DNA of 17,923 nt from DALYDD01 sp031973395 (GTDB lineage: Bacteria > Patescibacteriota > Minisyncoccia > Phycocordibacterales > CAIZLB01), in NCBI GenBank assembly GCA_031973395.1, contig DALYDD010000021.1, positions 1 through 17,923 of the forward strand, read 5' to 3'. The notes below the pieces were generated by a model. It was not told the DNA's origin and made no database searches. It saw nothing but the letters and a program-made list of their open reading frames with translations. Positions 6,015 to 13,386 of this stretch are shown piece by piece (position 1 is the stretch's first letter; every line of letters starts with the position of its first letter). The translations under genes were made by a program, and so were the position numbers.

Positions 6015-7088
6015 TTATTTCAACTCCCCATTCACCAAAGTCGCAATTTTAAATTCTGGCAATCGATCCCCTAATTTATCTAATGCAATAGTTCCAGATG
6101 CACCAGTAATTGAGTTCTTCTTTAATTTGTTAATCCAGATATCGCTATTTTCATCCTGAACAGATACGAGGAAATTAAATGCATCATATCCATTATCCGA
6201 AAGGTCACCGGTTTCTACACCATATCTTGCTTTATACTTATCTTTGAAGTCGCTTCTTGTTTCAGATTTAATGAATACGCCTTTGCTTCCTTCGAGAAGA
6301 TCCAGGCTTCCAAGAGCAGTCTTAAATTCTGCCACTCCAAACTGAAGGCTAATATCAAAAAGCAATGGTGACACATCATCACTTTGTTGATGCAAAGCCT
6401 TGATAAAACTCGCAGNNNNNNNNNNGCCCATGAAGAGAGCTATCGCATCTGGCTTTTCATTCAAAACCTTAAGAGCGAAAGTTTTCATATCTTTTTCAGT
6501 TGGACTGATACGAGAGGCACTTACTTCTCCGTCGAAACCTTCATCAAAACCACCCACGAAACGCTCGTAAGCCGCGAGTTGCTGTGTAACGATGGAAACT
6601 TTCTTATAGCCATCTTTGTTGGCCTGCTCACCAAGGGCAACCAATGCAGCATATTGCCCGGGATATATTTCCAAAATATTATCATCCTCGTGAATCGCCT
6701 CTTCCCCAAGCTGAATGAATGGTTTATTCCACATCTTTACTTCATCATGAATTGCATCAACTGTTGGAGATGAGAGATTGATGATGGCATCAACTTTATC
6801 AATGCTTGTTAATTTTTTATAGGCACTAATTCCTTTTTTCTGATCATATCCATCATCCTCAATAACGATCTGAATGGGATTGTCTGGATGGGCCGCATTA
6901 TATTCTTCCTGAGCCAATTTTATTCCGTTAACAAAATTGACTCCAAGGTTAGAGATTTCCCCCGAGATAGGAGAAATAACACCAATCACCGGTGCCTTAT
7001 GTGACTCTTTTTGTCCTGAACCGACAATTCCCCAAATGATAAGCCCTAGAAGCACGATCGTCCCGACGATTTTGTACGCTTTCTTCAT
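6015..7088 (-). CDS. Periplasmic-binding-protein-like (Peripla_BP_6, LivJ type) membrane-anchored protein
   Basis: About 357 residues. A hydrophobic segment at residues 6-24 (IVGTIVLLGLIIWGIVGSG) lacks a lipobox cysteine, so it is an uncleaved anchor or non-lipid signal. The rest matches type I ligand-binding proteins of branched-chain amino acid ABC transporters: APVIGVISPISGEISNLG, NGIKLAQEEYN, IQIVIEDDGYDQKK and a later SDNGYDAFNFLV. No permease or ATPase gene is adjacent, so it may be a sensor or work with distant partners. Ten N at 6416-6425 leave about four residues unknown, but the frame continues on both sides. It faces a TrmB-type regulator across 174 nt. Confidence 0.8.
   Translation of the reverse strand: MKKAYKIVGTIVLLGLIIWGIVGSGQKESHKAPVIGVISPISGEISNLGVNFVNGIKLAQEEYNAAHPDNPIQIVIEDDGYDQKKGISAYKKLTSIDKVDAIINLSSPTVDAIHDEVKMWNKPFIQLGEEAIHEDDNILEIYPGQYAALVALGEQANKDGYKKVSIVTQQLAAYERFVGGFDEGFDGEVSASRISPTEKDMKTFALKVLNEKPDAIALFMGXXXXASFIKALHQQSDDVSPLLFDISLQFGVAEFKTALGSLDLLEGSKGVFIKSETRSDFKDKYKARYGVETGDLSDNGYDAFNFLVSVQDENSDIWINKLKKNSITGASGTIALDKLGDRLPEFKIATLVNGELK
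6416..6425. other. Assembly gap (10 N)
   Basis: Ten ambiguous bases inside the binding-protein gene. The reading frame is kept across it, but the true length is unknown. Confidence 0.99.
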
Positions 7089-7218
7089 ATATTTGATTTA
7101 AGTTAAAAATGATAATGTCGAAATTCTGCCATTGAATCCACATACGTCAACTCTATAGACTAGATAAAAGTCATTATAGGGCCATTAATATAGTTCTGAT
7201 TGCACACGTCTCTCTGTT

Positions 7219-7256
7219 GTCAACAATATTGACTATTTTTTATAAAAGCATATTCT
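7219..7256 (+). promoter_or_regulatory. TrmB-type gene promoter with an overlapping inverted repeat
   Basis: TTGACT (7229-7234), 16-nt spacer, TATTCT (7251-7256), ending 6 nt before the ATG at 7263, so leaderless. The inverted repeat GTCAA-CAATA-TTGAC (7219-7233) covers the -35, a position suited to repression, possibly by the gene's own product. Confidence 0.6.
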
Positions 7257-7262
7257 TATCTT

Positions 7263-8000
7263 ATGAATAAATATGTGGAAGGACTAACGAATATGGGCTT
7301 AACTGAAAAAGAGGCCCGAGTTTATCTGGCCTTACTCGAATTTGAGCAAGCTACGGCCTATGCAATTGCCGAAAAGGCCGGTATTAAACGCCCTACCACC
7401 TACGTCATCTTGGATGAATTGATGAAAAAAGGTCTGGCCACGAAAATTCCTAATGCCAAAAGGCGTAGCTTTTCTGCAAAATCACCTGAGATCTTTTTTA
7501 AAGAACAGGAGCAAAGAATATTGCGATCAAAGCACATGCTCCCTGAACTTATGTCTATTGCTGGCGAGGCTGATAGAAAAGTAAAAGTTCTTTATCATGA
7601 AGGTATCAAGGGCATGGCCGAAGCAATATCTTATGGAAATGAAAAAATGAAAAATAAAGAATTGGTCGGATTCTTTTCCACCGCAGATAGAATGTCGCCT
7701 GAGGTGCTAAAAGTTTTTGAAAGTTGGGACAATGCGCTTGTCAAAAATAAAATCACTTTGAGAGGGGTAACTCCCGAACATCCATCTTTGAAGGAGATCG
7801 TGGCCAAAAATATTGCTCAAGGGCATGATATAAAAATTATTCCCTACTCTGACTATTCCTCTAATGTTTCAATCGATGTTGGTGATACATTTGTACGAAT
7901 CATGATGAATCGCGATGTACAGGCAGTCATTATCGAAAATCCTCAGGTGGCAAAAACGATTCGTGAAATATTTGAAATGGTTTGGAGAAAGACGAAGTAG
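7263..8000 (+). CDS. TrmB-family transcriptional regulator
   Basis: 245 residues. The N-terminus (about 3-75) is a TrmB-type winged helix: MGLTEKEARVYLALLEFEQATAYAIAEKAG is followed by KRPTTYVILDELMKKGLA, the recognition helix and wing. The C-terminal domain (about 95-245) has alternating hydrophobic strands ending in VQAVIIENPQVAKTIREIFEMVW, as in TrmB-like sensor domains that bind sugars or other small ligands. The ligand is unknown. It is divergent from the binding-protein gene, which is the most likely target. An inverted repeat over its own -35 suggests autoregulation. Predicted leaderless. Confidence 0.88.
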   Translation: MNKYVEGLTNMGLTEKEARVYLALLEFEQATAYAIAEKAGIKRPTTYVILDELMKKGLATKIPNAKRRSFSAKSPEIFFKEQEQRILRSKHMLPELMSIAGEADRKVKVLYHEGIKGMAEAISYGNEKMKNKELVGFFSTADRMSPEVLKVFESWDNALVKNKITLRGVTPEHPSLKEIVAKNIAQGHDIKIIPYSDYSSNVSIDVGDTFVRIMMNRDVQAVIIENPQVAKTIREIFEMVWRKTK

Positions 8001-8011
8001 AATTTTACTTC
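7994..8011. terminator. Small hairpin at convergent gene ends
   Basis: GAAGTA (7994-7999) pairs with TACTTC (8006-8011). It covers the stop codons of both convergent genes, whose coding regions are only 4 nt apart. It is short and lacks a long T-run, so termination is uncertain. Confidence 0.35.
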
Positions 8012-9699
8012 CCTCCAGTCGCAGCATCGCCAATAGCTCCAGCAGCGCCTTTCACTGCACCGAGTGCACCCTTCACAATCCCACCAGCAGCTTCACCGAC
8101 TGCTTTTGCTGCTTCACCAGCGGTTTCGGTAAGCGAGCCTGCGGTTTCCGCAATTCCGTTCACAGCCTCAGTAGCACCTTCTGCAGTACTCGCGGCAGTC
8201 TCAGTTAATGTCCCCGCGATACCACTCGCACCTTCAACAGCGGCGCCCGCGCCCTCAGCAACCGCCTCGCCCGCACCAGCACTCTTTTCCATCAAAAGAT
8301 TTGTCGCCTCCAAACTAGCTACGCCAGCTAGAGCTCCGCGTCGCATTCCAATTTCTCTATTAATATTCAAACCTTGTTCAGTTGCTGCATCTTGAAAAGC
8401 TGGATCAGCTTTACCAGCAAAATCTGCCTCCAAGACAAGGAGTCCGTTTTCCATTGTCTGTCTCATCTCGATCAATTCAGCGCCGTTGACGCGATACCCG
8501 GAATTACTTTCTTGCAAAGCTTGCTGGCCTTCAAAATATAATTTAACCAAAGAATCATCGCCACCATTTAAAAGCTCCAACTGTCCTTGATATCCAATTG
8601 CAGTGAGCAAACTACTCGCTTGTTCTAATTGTTCAGAAGACATTCGAGGCCCTTCAGTTTTTAAATATTCCATGAGCATGGCTGGATAATCTTTTTCTTC
8701 GCTCTCTGCTGATTCTTCCGCAATAACAGAACCAGCTTCAAATGGACCAGCATATTCTTCTAGCTGCCCTTTTAATTCTTTGGGCATATCTCTTTCCATT
8801 ACCTCATATACAACTGCATGTCTTCGCATTCGATAATTCATCTGTATACCTCCAGTGAAAAGCCATTTGAATGTTTCGCTGAGCGCCGATCCAAGGCGAA
8901 AATCCAATGCATGCTTTATGGCACGAAACAAACCGCCAAATAAGCTGCCTGACTTTTCTTGTTCCACTCTATAGACCCAACCAATATATTTTTTTGCTTT
9001 CAGTTCTGGTTTTGCCTCTGGATCTTCTTCCATTTCTGCCTGAAGAGCTTCAAGATTGATGCCTGCGCCATTGCCACCAGCTTCGGCAAGTGCGAGCATT
9101 TCTTGATCATATTCTCCAAGTAATTGTTCAACCATCAATGCATGTTCTGCAGAAGAAATCCTTTCAATTCTTTCTCGTCGAGCAAGTTCCAATTTTTCTG
9201 CTGTTTGATCTACGGATCCATCAGGATTCGATCGTGCTAATTCTTGGCGCGGTTCAGCTTCTGGATTCAATAATTGACGCAACTGTTCTCTTGCTACATC
9301 CATCGGAGGATTTTCTCCCATAACCATAACACTTTCTGGTTCGGAAAGTCTGCCACCTCGTTGCTGTTCTTGCTGCATTTCAAGCTGTCTGTCAGTTTCT
9401 GGGCCAAGAACCTCAAAATCGAGTACTTCTACTTCTGGCTCAGGTGTGCCAGCTTCAACACCTTCTTCGTTTTTTTTCGCGGCGCCTTCAAATTTATCGC
9501 CAGATTTTACAAGACCAAATTCAGCTGCATTTGGATCTCCTGCGGCGAACCGAGAAGCCGGCACCTCATAAACCCCATCACCATTTGGGCCAGGCACAGA
9601 ACCCCCGCTCATTGCTTCGGGAGATTTTTCAAAGATATTAAAATGTAAATAATTTTTCATGATAAATGTAAAGCCAATATGATTACAAACAATGAACAA
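8005..9699 (-). CDS. Large Ala/Gly/Glu-rich protein of unknown function
   Basis: 564 residues from the first ATG. I recognise no family. The N-terminal third is acidic and probably disordered (Pro, Gly, Glu, Gln rich). The middle (about 200-470) is mostly helical in character, with runs such as EHALMVEQLLGEYDQEMLALAEAG and EQLEQASSLLTAIGYQGQLELL. The last 91 residues (474-564) are a low-complexity Ala/Gly/Thr/Glu region with repeated TLTETA/SLTETA and GAxGA units, turning from acidic to lysine-bearing at the very end, resembling amphipathic 11-mer or glycine-zipper helices. No signal peptide or clear membrane segment. Start uncertain: ATG codons at 9699, 9660 and 9612 are all in frame, and none has a Shine-Dalgarno site. 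Confidence 0.75.
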   Translation of the reverse strand: MFIVCNHIGFTFIMKNYLHFNIFEKSPEAMSGGSVPGPNGDGVYEVPASRFAAGDPNAAEFGLVKSGDKFEGAAKKNEEGVEAGTPEPEVEVLDFEVLGPETDRQLEMQQEQQRGGRLSEPESVMVMGENPPMDVAREQLRQLLNPEAEPRQELARSNPDGSVDQTAEKLELARRERIERISSAEHALMVEQLLGEYDQEMLALAEAGGNGAGINLEALQAEMEEDPEAKPELKAKKYIGWVYRVEQEKSGSLFGGLFRAIKHALDFRLGSALSETFKWLFTGGIQMNYRMRRHAVVYEVMERDMPKELKGQLEEYAGPFEAGSVIAEESAESEEKDYPAMLMEYLKTEGPRMSSEQLEQASSLLTAIGYQGQLELLNGGDDSLVKLYFEGQQALQESNSGYRVNGAELIEMRQTMENGLLVLEADFAGKADPAFQDAATEQGLNINREIGMRRGALAGVASLEATNLLMEKSAGAGEAVAEGAGAAVEGASGIAGTLTETAASTAEGATEAVNGIAETAGSLTETAGEAAKAVGEAAGGIVKGALGAVKGAAGAIGDAATGGK

Positions 9700-9720
9700 A
9701 CCGAGCGTTGCTAATACAGT

Positions 9721-9729
9721 ATTATATCA
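9721..9729 (-). promoter_or_regulatory. Extended -10 before the 564-residue gene
   Basis: Minus-strand TGA TATAAT (9729-9721), identical to the element ahead of the C39-like gene. It lies 21 nt before the ATG at 9699, further than the 6-8 nt seen for other genes, so either this mRNA has a short leader or the start is misplaced. Confidence 0.55.
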
Positions 9730-9773
9730 CCTATATTTTCACATCTACCCCGTCTGTCATTTCAGCTTCATGA

Positions 9774-10529
9774 CTACTTAACAATAACCGCTTGATTTGT
9801 CACTCCGAGCACTGAGTGCATGTGCAAGATCAAATCCTGAGTCTTCCAGAACTTGTACTGCTCACCAGTTATTGGGTCATGAATGTAAAAGCCTATAGGG
9901 TTTTCTGTAGAGCCCTGAACCCCTACGATTACACGAGCATGTTCCCCTCTAAAGGCTCGCACCTGGCCCCCACTGGGTACATTCCAGTAATATGGCTTTC
10001 CTGTTAGAGAAGTATATCCCCAAATGACGATCGGATGCCCCGCACGGATCTCTGCAGCAAGCATTGCGGCCGAAATATCGGTCGTATATTCAGCCTTGCG
10101 ACCAAAACTTTCCGCAACCCGAGCAACCGGCCTTCCATATACTCCATACCCCGTGCCAGACTGACCATTAATGAACCCAACGAACATTTCACGAGGATCA
10201 TCCCATGTATTCGCACTCTCATCTCGCAGTCTTGGCTTATACCCGAATTGCTGAACAATGTTCATATCATCTGTTTTGATTCCATAAAATGCCAAAGCCA
10301 TGCGAAGTGATGCGGCTTCACAACTATTCTTATATTGCTGAGCAAAATATGGCACATTTAACTTGGTTATTTTTGCAGAATCATAAGATGAAAGAGGTTG
10401 GTAGTCGGCCGCAAATGCTTTGTGACCCCCTTTTACGCCAAGCATATATAGACCGAGGAGTAGTACGGCAAGCGCCGAAACAACGGAGACATTTAGGCGA
10501 GTTTTTTGTTGTGAGAGTGTCCGAGGCAT
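9774..10529 (-). CDS. Secreted C39-like cysteine peptidase
   Basis: 251 residues. Residues 14-32 form a hydrophobic signal segment, with a likely cleavage after KAFA (residue 40). The mature part follows the peptidase C39-like family: LNVPYFAQQYKNSCEAASLRMAL holds the glutamine of the oxyanion hole (Q64 or Q65) and catalytic C70, GEHARVIVGV holds H197, and FYIHDPI holds D218. Peptidase activity outside the membrane is likely. Unlike C39 domains fused to bacteriocin ABC exporters, it is free-standing with no transporter or bacteriocin precursor nearby, so cell-wall, surface-protein or scavenging roles fit better. Predicted leaderless. Confidence 0.85.
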   Translation of the reverse strand: MPRTLSQQKTRLNVSVVSALAVLLLGLYMLGVKGGHKAFAADYQPLSSYDSAKITKLNVPYFAQQYKNSCEAASLRMALAFYGIKTDDMNIVQQFGYKPRLRDESANTWDDPREMFVGFINGQSGTGYGVYGRPVARVAESFGRKAEYTTDISAAMLAAEIRAGHPIVIWGYTSLTGKPYYWNVPSGGQVRAFRGEHARVIVGVQGSTENPIGFYIHDPITGEQYKFWKTQDLILHMHSVLGVTNQAVIVK

Positions 10530-10535
10530 GCGTTG

Positions 10536-10544
10536 ATTATATCA
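10536..10544 (-). promoter_or_regulatory. Extended -10 of the C39-like gene, predicted leaderless
   Basis: Minus-strand TGA TATAAT (10544-10536), a consensus -10, ends 6 nt before the ATG at 10529. No -35 is needed or obvious. Confidence 0.7.
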
Positions 10545-10583
10545 TTTTGGGAATGAGGGATAGGTTAAGGTATAACATACCAC

Positions 10584-11012
10584 TTACAACTGTGTGGACC
10601 TATTTATCAAACCCATATCCAAAATCTCCTTTACATATACATCCAAATCTTCCTGACTTTTCATGTCTTCTACTGAAAGCCATTTATATTCAACATTCTC
10701 AGTTGTATCCAAAACCGGTTCGCCATTTGTTTCTCCTATATATGAAAGTCGGACGATATGGCGCTCTTCATTCGGAATGATATCCTGTGCATGAATCAAA
10801 AATGGTTCTGAAGTGATTTCTAATTGTGTTTCTTCTTGCACTTCGCGCCTCAAGTTGTCGATGAGTTTAGAGCCTGGATCAATTCTTCCGCCGACGATAT
10901 CCCAATTCCCTTTAGTGTTTTTGTATTTTTCTGAAGAGCGCTTTATAAGTAAGTATTTACCTTCAGAATTTTTCAAAAATATTTTGACGCCGACTTGGAG
11001 GGTGACAGACAT
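10584..11012 (-). CDS. Nudix hydrolase with a degenerate Nudix box
   Basis: 142 residues. The Nudix box region begins at G42 and contains RREVQEET (55-62). Against GX5EX7REUXEEXGU it keeps G42, R56, E57, E60 and E61, which bind catalytic metal, but has S48 for the first Glu and Q63 for the Gly. N-terminal GVKIFLKNSEGKYLLIKRS and C-terminal EYKWLSVEDM are typical of the fold. It probably hydrolyses a nucleoside diphosphate derivative, possibly with altered efficiency. It starts 12 nt after the stop of the upstream membrane-protein gene on the same strand, with no Shine-Dalgarno site, which suggests co-transcription. Confidence 0.85.
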   Translation of the reverse strand: MSVTLQVGVKIFLKNSEGKYLLIKRSSEKYKNTKGNWDIVGGRIDPGSKLIDNLRREVQEETQLEITSEPFLIHAQDIIPNEERHIVRLSYIGETNGEPVLDTTENVEYKWLSVEDMKSQEDLDVYVKEILDMGLINRSTQL

Positions 11013-11024
11013 ATAGTTAGTGGA

Positions 11025-11720
11025 CTAATTTTCTTTTAGAGAAGATACGATTTGCGCAACGTTTCGGTCTTGTTCCGCTTTGTCAACATCGTTCTTGTAA
11101 AAGACATCGACGGCATAGATCCTTGTTTTTGTTTTGATCATATATTGTGTGCCTTTATAGCCGTATGCAGGTTCGTCTGGTTCTTCAATGATCATGGCTG
11201 CAGATTTAATTTCTAAAATATCCGGAGAGGTATTTGGAAATGTAACCACTTTTGCATCCTTTGTGAGTAATGCAAAGTTTGTATCTATCTTACTTTTCTG
11301 TGCAGTAGTTCCAAGGGTAGTAATAGCAAGACCCATTTTATTATTTAGATAGACTTCATCAACAGAGAGTTGCTCAGTGCCCTTTTTTGTAATTGGGAAT
11401 ACAAAAATTGTACCCTGATCAATCACTCCCCAAGATTCTGGAAATTCAACCGAGTAATTCGCTCTCGCATTAATATATGTTTTATACCCAGCTATCTGAT
11501 TGGTAGCAGTGGCGTTTGGTGTAGTAGCATTTGGCACATCAGAAACTGTAGAGTTGGGCGTAGGCGTTGAGGTTGGTGCAGGCGTTGAGGTTGGTGCAAG
11601 ATTCGTCGATGTGGTCTTATTTTCGTCTCTCGAATTTTTGTAAAAATAAAATGCACCTATAACCGCGGCGATCGCGATGATAAATAAAAGCCCCAAAAAT
11701 CCTTTATTTTTATTGTTCAT
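11025..11720 (-). CDS. Membrane-anchored protein with a Ser/Thr/Pro linker and PsbP-like domain
   Basis: 231 residues. One membrane segment (about 8-27, GLLFIIAIAAVIGAFYFY) is followed by a low-complexity Thr/Ser/Pro/Ala/Asn linker (about 34-75) and a globular domain (about 78-231). The domain start YINARANYSVEFPESWGV resembles PsbP-like or related folds often found in secreted bacterial proteins (YxxxxxxYSVxFPxxW). Topology: N-in with the domain outside. The function is unknown; such proteins are often surface or cell-envelope factors. A DNA tandem repeat encodes part of the linker. A -10-like TATCAT lies 10 nt upstream, and CATATA-TGAA-TATATG at the start codon forms a small inverted repeat. 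Confidence 0.75.
   Translation of the reverse strand: MNNKNKGFLGLLFIIAIAAVIGAFYFYKNSRDENKTTSTNLAPTSTPAPTSTPTPNSTVSDVPNATTPNATATNQIAGYKTYINARANYSVEFPESWGVIDQGTIFVFPITKKGTEQLSVDEVYLNNKMGLAITTLGTTAQKSKIDTNFALLTKDAKVVTFPNTSPDILEIKSAAMIIEEPDEPAYGYKGTQYMIKTKTRIYAVDVFYKNDVDKAEQDRNVAQIVSSLKEN
11563..11598 (-). repeat. 18-bp perfect tandem duplication in the linker of a membrane protein
   Basis: GGCGTTGAGGTTGGTGCA occurs twice in succession (11563-11580, 11581-11598), encoding two Thr/Pro-rich 6-residue units (APTSTP). Being in frame, it can change linker length by slippage. Confidence 0.9.
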
Positions 11721-11739
11721 ATATGAATATATGATATCA

Positions 11740-12189
11740 CTATCCTCTTTTTATATAAAATTTCTTTTCCTTATAATTTTCGAGCATCAATTTACTTGGA
11801 AAATAGAGCGGGTCTGGAAGATTATTTAAATCAAACCAGTCCCATTTAATAATTTCATCCGGTTCCATCACCTGGGCTTCTCCGCCCCACTCTCTTGCCA
11901 TGAGCCCGACAGTCATGAAATGAGCATGCTCATTTTTACAATTAAGAACCGCAATAACCTCTGGATCTTTAATATCAATTCCTGTTTCTTCTTTTACTTC
12001 TCGAATTGCACCATCTTCAAATGATTCACCCCAATCAAGTTTGCCGCCTGGCAAAGTCCATTCTCCAGCACTCCGAAACGCCGAGTCGGCTTTGTCTGGA
12101 TCAGGATGACGCATCCCCAAAAGGATTTTGCCGTCTTTTTCTAGGACAACGCCGAATCCTGCCCCAACCTTCTTTTTTTCTTCAGTCAT
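11740..12189 (-). CDS. Nudix hydrolase (nucleotide diphosphatase type)
   Basis: 149 residues with a perfect Nudix box: GKLDWGESFEDGAIREVK (from G49) followed by EETGIDI, containing G49, E55, R63, E64, E67, E68 and G70. GMRHPDPDKADSAFRSAGEWTLPGG before the box and EIIKWDWFDLNNLP after it resemble the MutT/NUDT15 group, which hydrolyse nucleoside triphosphates, including damaged ones. It may sanitise the nucleotide pool, though substrates cannot be assigned from motif. It is cytoplasmic. A possible -10, TACAAT, lies 9 nt before the ATG. Confidence 0.9.
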   Translation of the reverse strand: MTEEKKKVGAGFGVVLEKDGKILLGMRHPDPDKADSAFRSAGEWTLPGGKLDWGESFEDGAIREVKEETGIDIKDPEVIAVLNCKNEHAHFMTVGLMAREWGGEAQVMEPDEIIKWDWFDLNNLPDPLYFPSKLMLENYKEKKFYIKRG

Positions 12190-12247
12190 AGTGAGCTTAT
12201 TGTAGCTCGGATTAAAGGAATGCAGTAGTGAGACTGTCTAGGTCTAT

Positions 12248-12418
12248 TTAATTCTCCAAAACCCTCGTAGCCTTTCCCCAAATATATAACTGAGGCTCAA
12301 TATTTAAAAAAGTCGCAACTTCTTCTTTTCTTTCGACGGTCGGTTTGCCTGGTGCCACAGGGTTTTGTTTATCGTCGAAATAAGGAATTTCTTCTGCAGA
12401 TGAGTGAGTATTCGTCAT
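12248..12418 (-). CDS. Small conserved-looking ORF, 56 residues, unknown function
   Basis: An uninterrupted 56-codon frame, MTNTHSSAEEIPYFDDKQNP at its N-terminus and EVATFLNIEPQLYIWGKATR near its C-terminus, fills the gap between the IMPase-family and Nudix genes. Support for a real gene: an extended -10, TGC TATACT, ends 7 nt before the ATG, exactly the layout of neighbouring leaderless genes; the codon use looks like the flanking genes; and no other gene occupies the space. The N-terminal half is polar and Pro/Glu/Lys rich, the C-terminal half amphipathic. No membrane segment. I recognise no family. Confidence 0.7.
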   Translation of the reverse strand: MTNTHSSAEEIPYFDDKQNPVAPGKPTVERKEEVATFLNIEPQLYIWGKATRVLEN

Positions 12419-12425
12419 TGGAAAC

Positions 12426-12434
12426 AGTATAGCA
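12426..12434 (-). promoter_or_regulatory. Extended -10 of the 56-residue gene, predicted leaderless
   Basis: Minus-strand TGC TATACT (12434-12426) ends 7 nt before the ATG. TAAGCC at 12453-12448, where a -35 could be, overlaps the stop codon of the upstream IMPase-family gene. Confidence 0.6.
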
Positions 12435-12450
12435 GAATTGTGAACTCGGC

Positions 12451-13227
12451 TTATTTCCCATAACTCTTCTTTACCAACTCAACCAATTGAGGAAAGAGGT
12501 GTTTATTCGTGACGAGCAACCCTTTATCTCCCGGCTTATATTCCGTGCCTTCAAAATTAGAAACCACGGCACCTGCTTCCTTTGCGATGAGAGATGTGGC
12601 CATATAATCCCAAGGATTCGAGCTTGGACCGAGATACCAATCTCTTTTTCCACAAGAAACCCATAGACCAGAAACTGCGGAACTTGCTACTGCATTATTC
12701 CAACCACTATCATTTGATAACTCGCTTATACTTTTTAGAATAGGCTGAAATGAAGATCTATATCGATTTGTAGCTAAACCATATGTTCCTTCCCATTCTT
12801 TTTTATCTGAACAAAATACTTGCTTGCCATTAAGCCATGCACCCTTTCCTTTTTCTGCATACATATAATCTTGGAGATATGGTAAATAAATTGCGGCATG
12901 GGTCGCTTCACCTTTATACGTGAGAGCGATATTAATTCCAAAAAGCGGTGTATGTGTCGCAAAGTTTTTCGTGCCGTCCAGTGGATCGATATACCATTGG
13001 TAATCTGATCCCGGGAGATATCCTTCACCTTCTTCGGAGACGATGCCATGGTCTGGATATTCTTTTTTGATCGCATTACAAATAATCTCATGTGAAGCCG
13101 TGTCTGCCTCTGTAACAATATCTGCCGCATTTGCCTTTGCCCGTAAAATTTCTACATTTCCATAAAAAGTGAGGATCTTCTCCCCTGCTTCATAGGCAAT
13201 TTTCTTGATGAATTCTTCGGTGGTCAT
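12451..13227 (-). CDS. Inositol monophosphatase family phosphatase
   Basis: 258 residues from the ATG at 13227. Metal-site motifs of the IMPase superfamily are present: D42 in VTEADTASHE, E65/E66 in IVSEEGEG, IDPLDGTKNF (80-89, D81 and D84), and W206-D207 in NPWDYMATSLIAKEAGA. The family removes phosphate from small molecules such as inositol phosphate, PAP or fructose 1,6-bisphosphate; the substrate is open here. I chose this start over an upstream in-frame ATG at 13359 because the extension of 44 residues matches nothing in the family, crosses a predicted sRNA and its terminator, and an extended -10 lies 6 nt before 13227. Confidence 0.92.
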   Translation of the reverse strand: MTTEEFIKKIAYEAGEKILTFYGNVEILRAKANAADIVTEADTASHEIICNAIKKEYPDHGIVSEEGEGYLPGSDYQWYIDPLDGTKNFATHTPLFGINIALTYKGEATHAAIYLPYLQDYMYAEKGKGAWLNGKQVFCSDKKEWEGTYGLATNRYRSSFQPILKSISELSNDSGWNNAVASSAVSGLWVSCGKRDWYLGPSSNPWDYMATSLIAKEAGAVVSNFEGTEYKPGDKGLLVTNKHLFPQLVELVKKSYGK

Positions 13228-13233
13228 ACAGAG

Positions 13234-13242
13234 AGCATAGCA
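13234..13242 (-). promoter_or_regulatory. Extended -10 of the IMPase-family gene, predicted leaderless
   Basis: Minus-strand TGC TATGCT (13242-13234) ends 6 nt before the ATG at 13227. It is divergent from the sRNA promoter starting at 13257. Confidence 0.6.
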
Positions 13243-13256
13243 CAAGTGGGTATGGT

Positions 13257-13284
13257 TTGACTTTTTTATTGGCAAGAATATTAT
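13257..13284 (+). promoter_or_regulatory. Promoter of a candidate small RNA
   Basis: TTGACT (13257-13262), 16-nt spacer, TATTAT (13279-13284). An alternative -10 is TATACA at 13282-13287. Predicted start is 13291-13292, just at the GGGG that begins the 17-nt complementary segment. No open reading frame of note follows. Confidence 0.6.
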
Positions 13285-13291
13285 ACAAATA

Positions 13292-13342
13292 GGGGTGGCA
13301 AACTCCAGACTCGGAAAAGTCGCTCTTGACGGAGCGATTTTT
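13292..13342 (+). ncRNA. Candidate small RNA of about 51 nt, complementary to a nearby tRNA-like RNA
   Basis: Bounded by a good promoter and an intrinsic terminator: TCGCTC (13320-13325) pairs with GAGCGA (13332-13337), extended by A-rich and T-rich arms, ending in T5 (13338-13342). The 5' segment GGGGTGGCAAACTCCAG (13292-13308) is the exact reverse complement of 13474-13490, which covers the central arm and loop of the tRNA-like RNA. It contains no convincing ORF. Expression is not shown, and a remnant of a duplicated segment remains possible. Confidence 0.5.
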
Positions 13343-13386
13343 CTATTTTTCAAAACCAAGTTTCATCTTTTCTATATAAAAACTTT

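Noticed and set aside
10289..10780. 163-codon plus-strand ORF across the C39-like and Nudix genes
   Set aside because: It is antisense to two genes with clear catalytic motifs.
13291..13342. T-box riboswitch, because AGGGGTGGCA resembles the T-box core
   Set aside because: The promoter lies directly upstream, leaving no room for a specifier stem, the ACC of the T-box core is absent, and no aminoacyl-tRNA synthetase or amino acid gene follows.
13228..13359. 44-residue N-terminal extension of the IMPase-family protein from an ATG at 13359
   Set aside because: It matches nothing in the family, crosses a predicted promoter and terminator on the other strand, and a -10 element supports the start at 13227.
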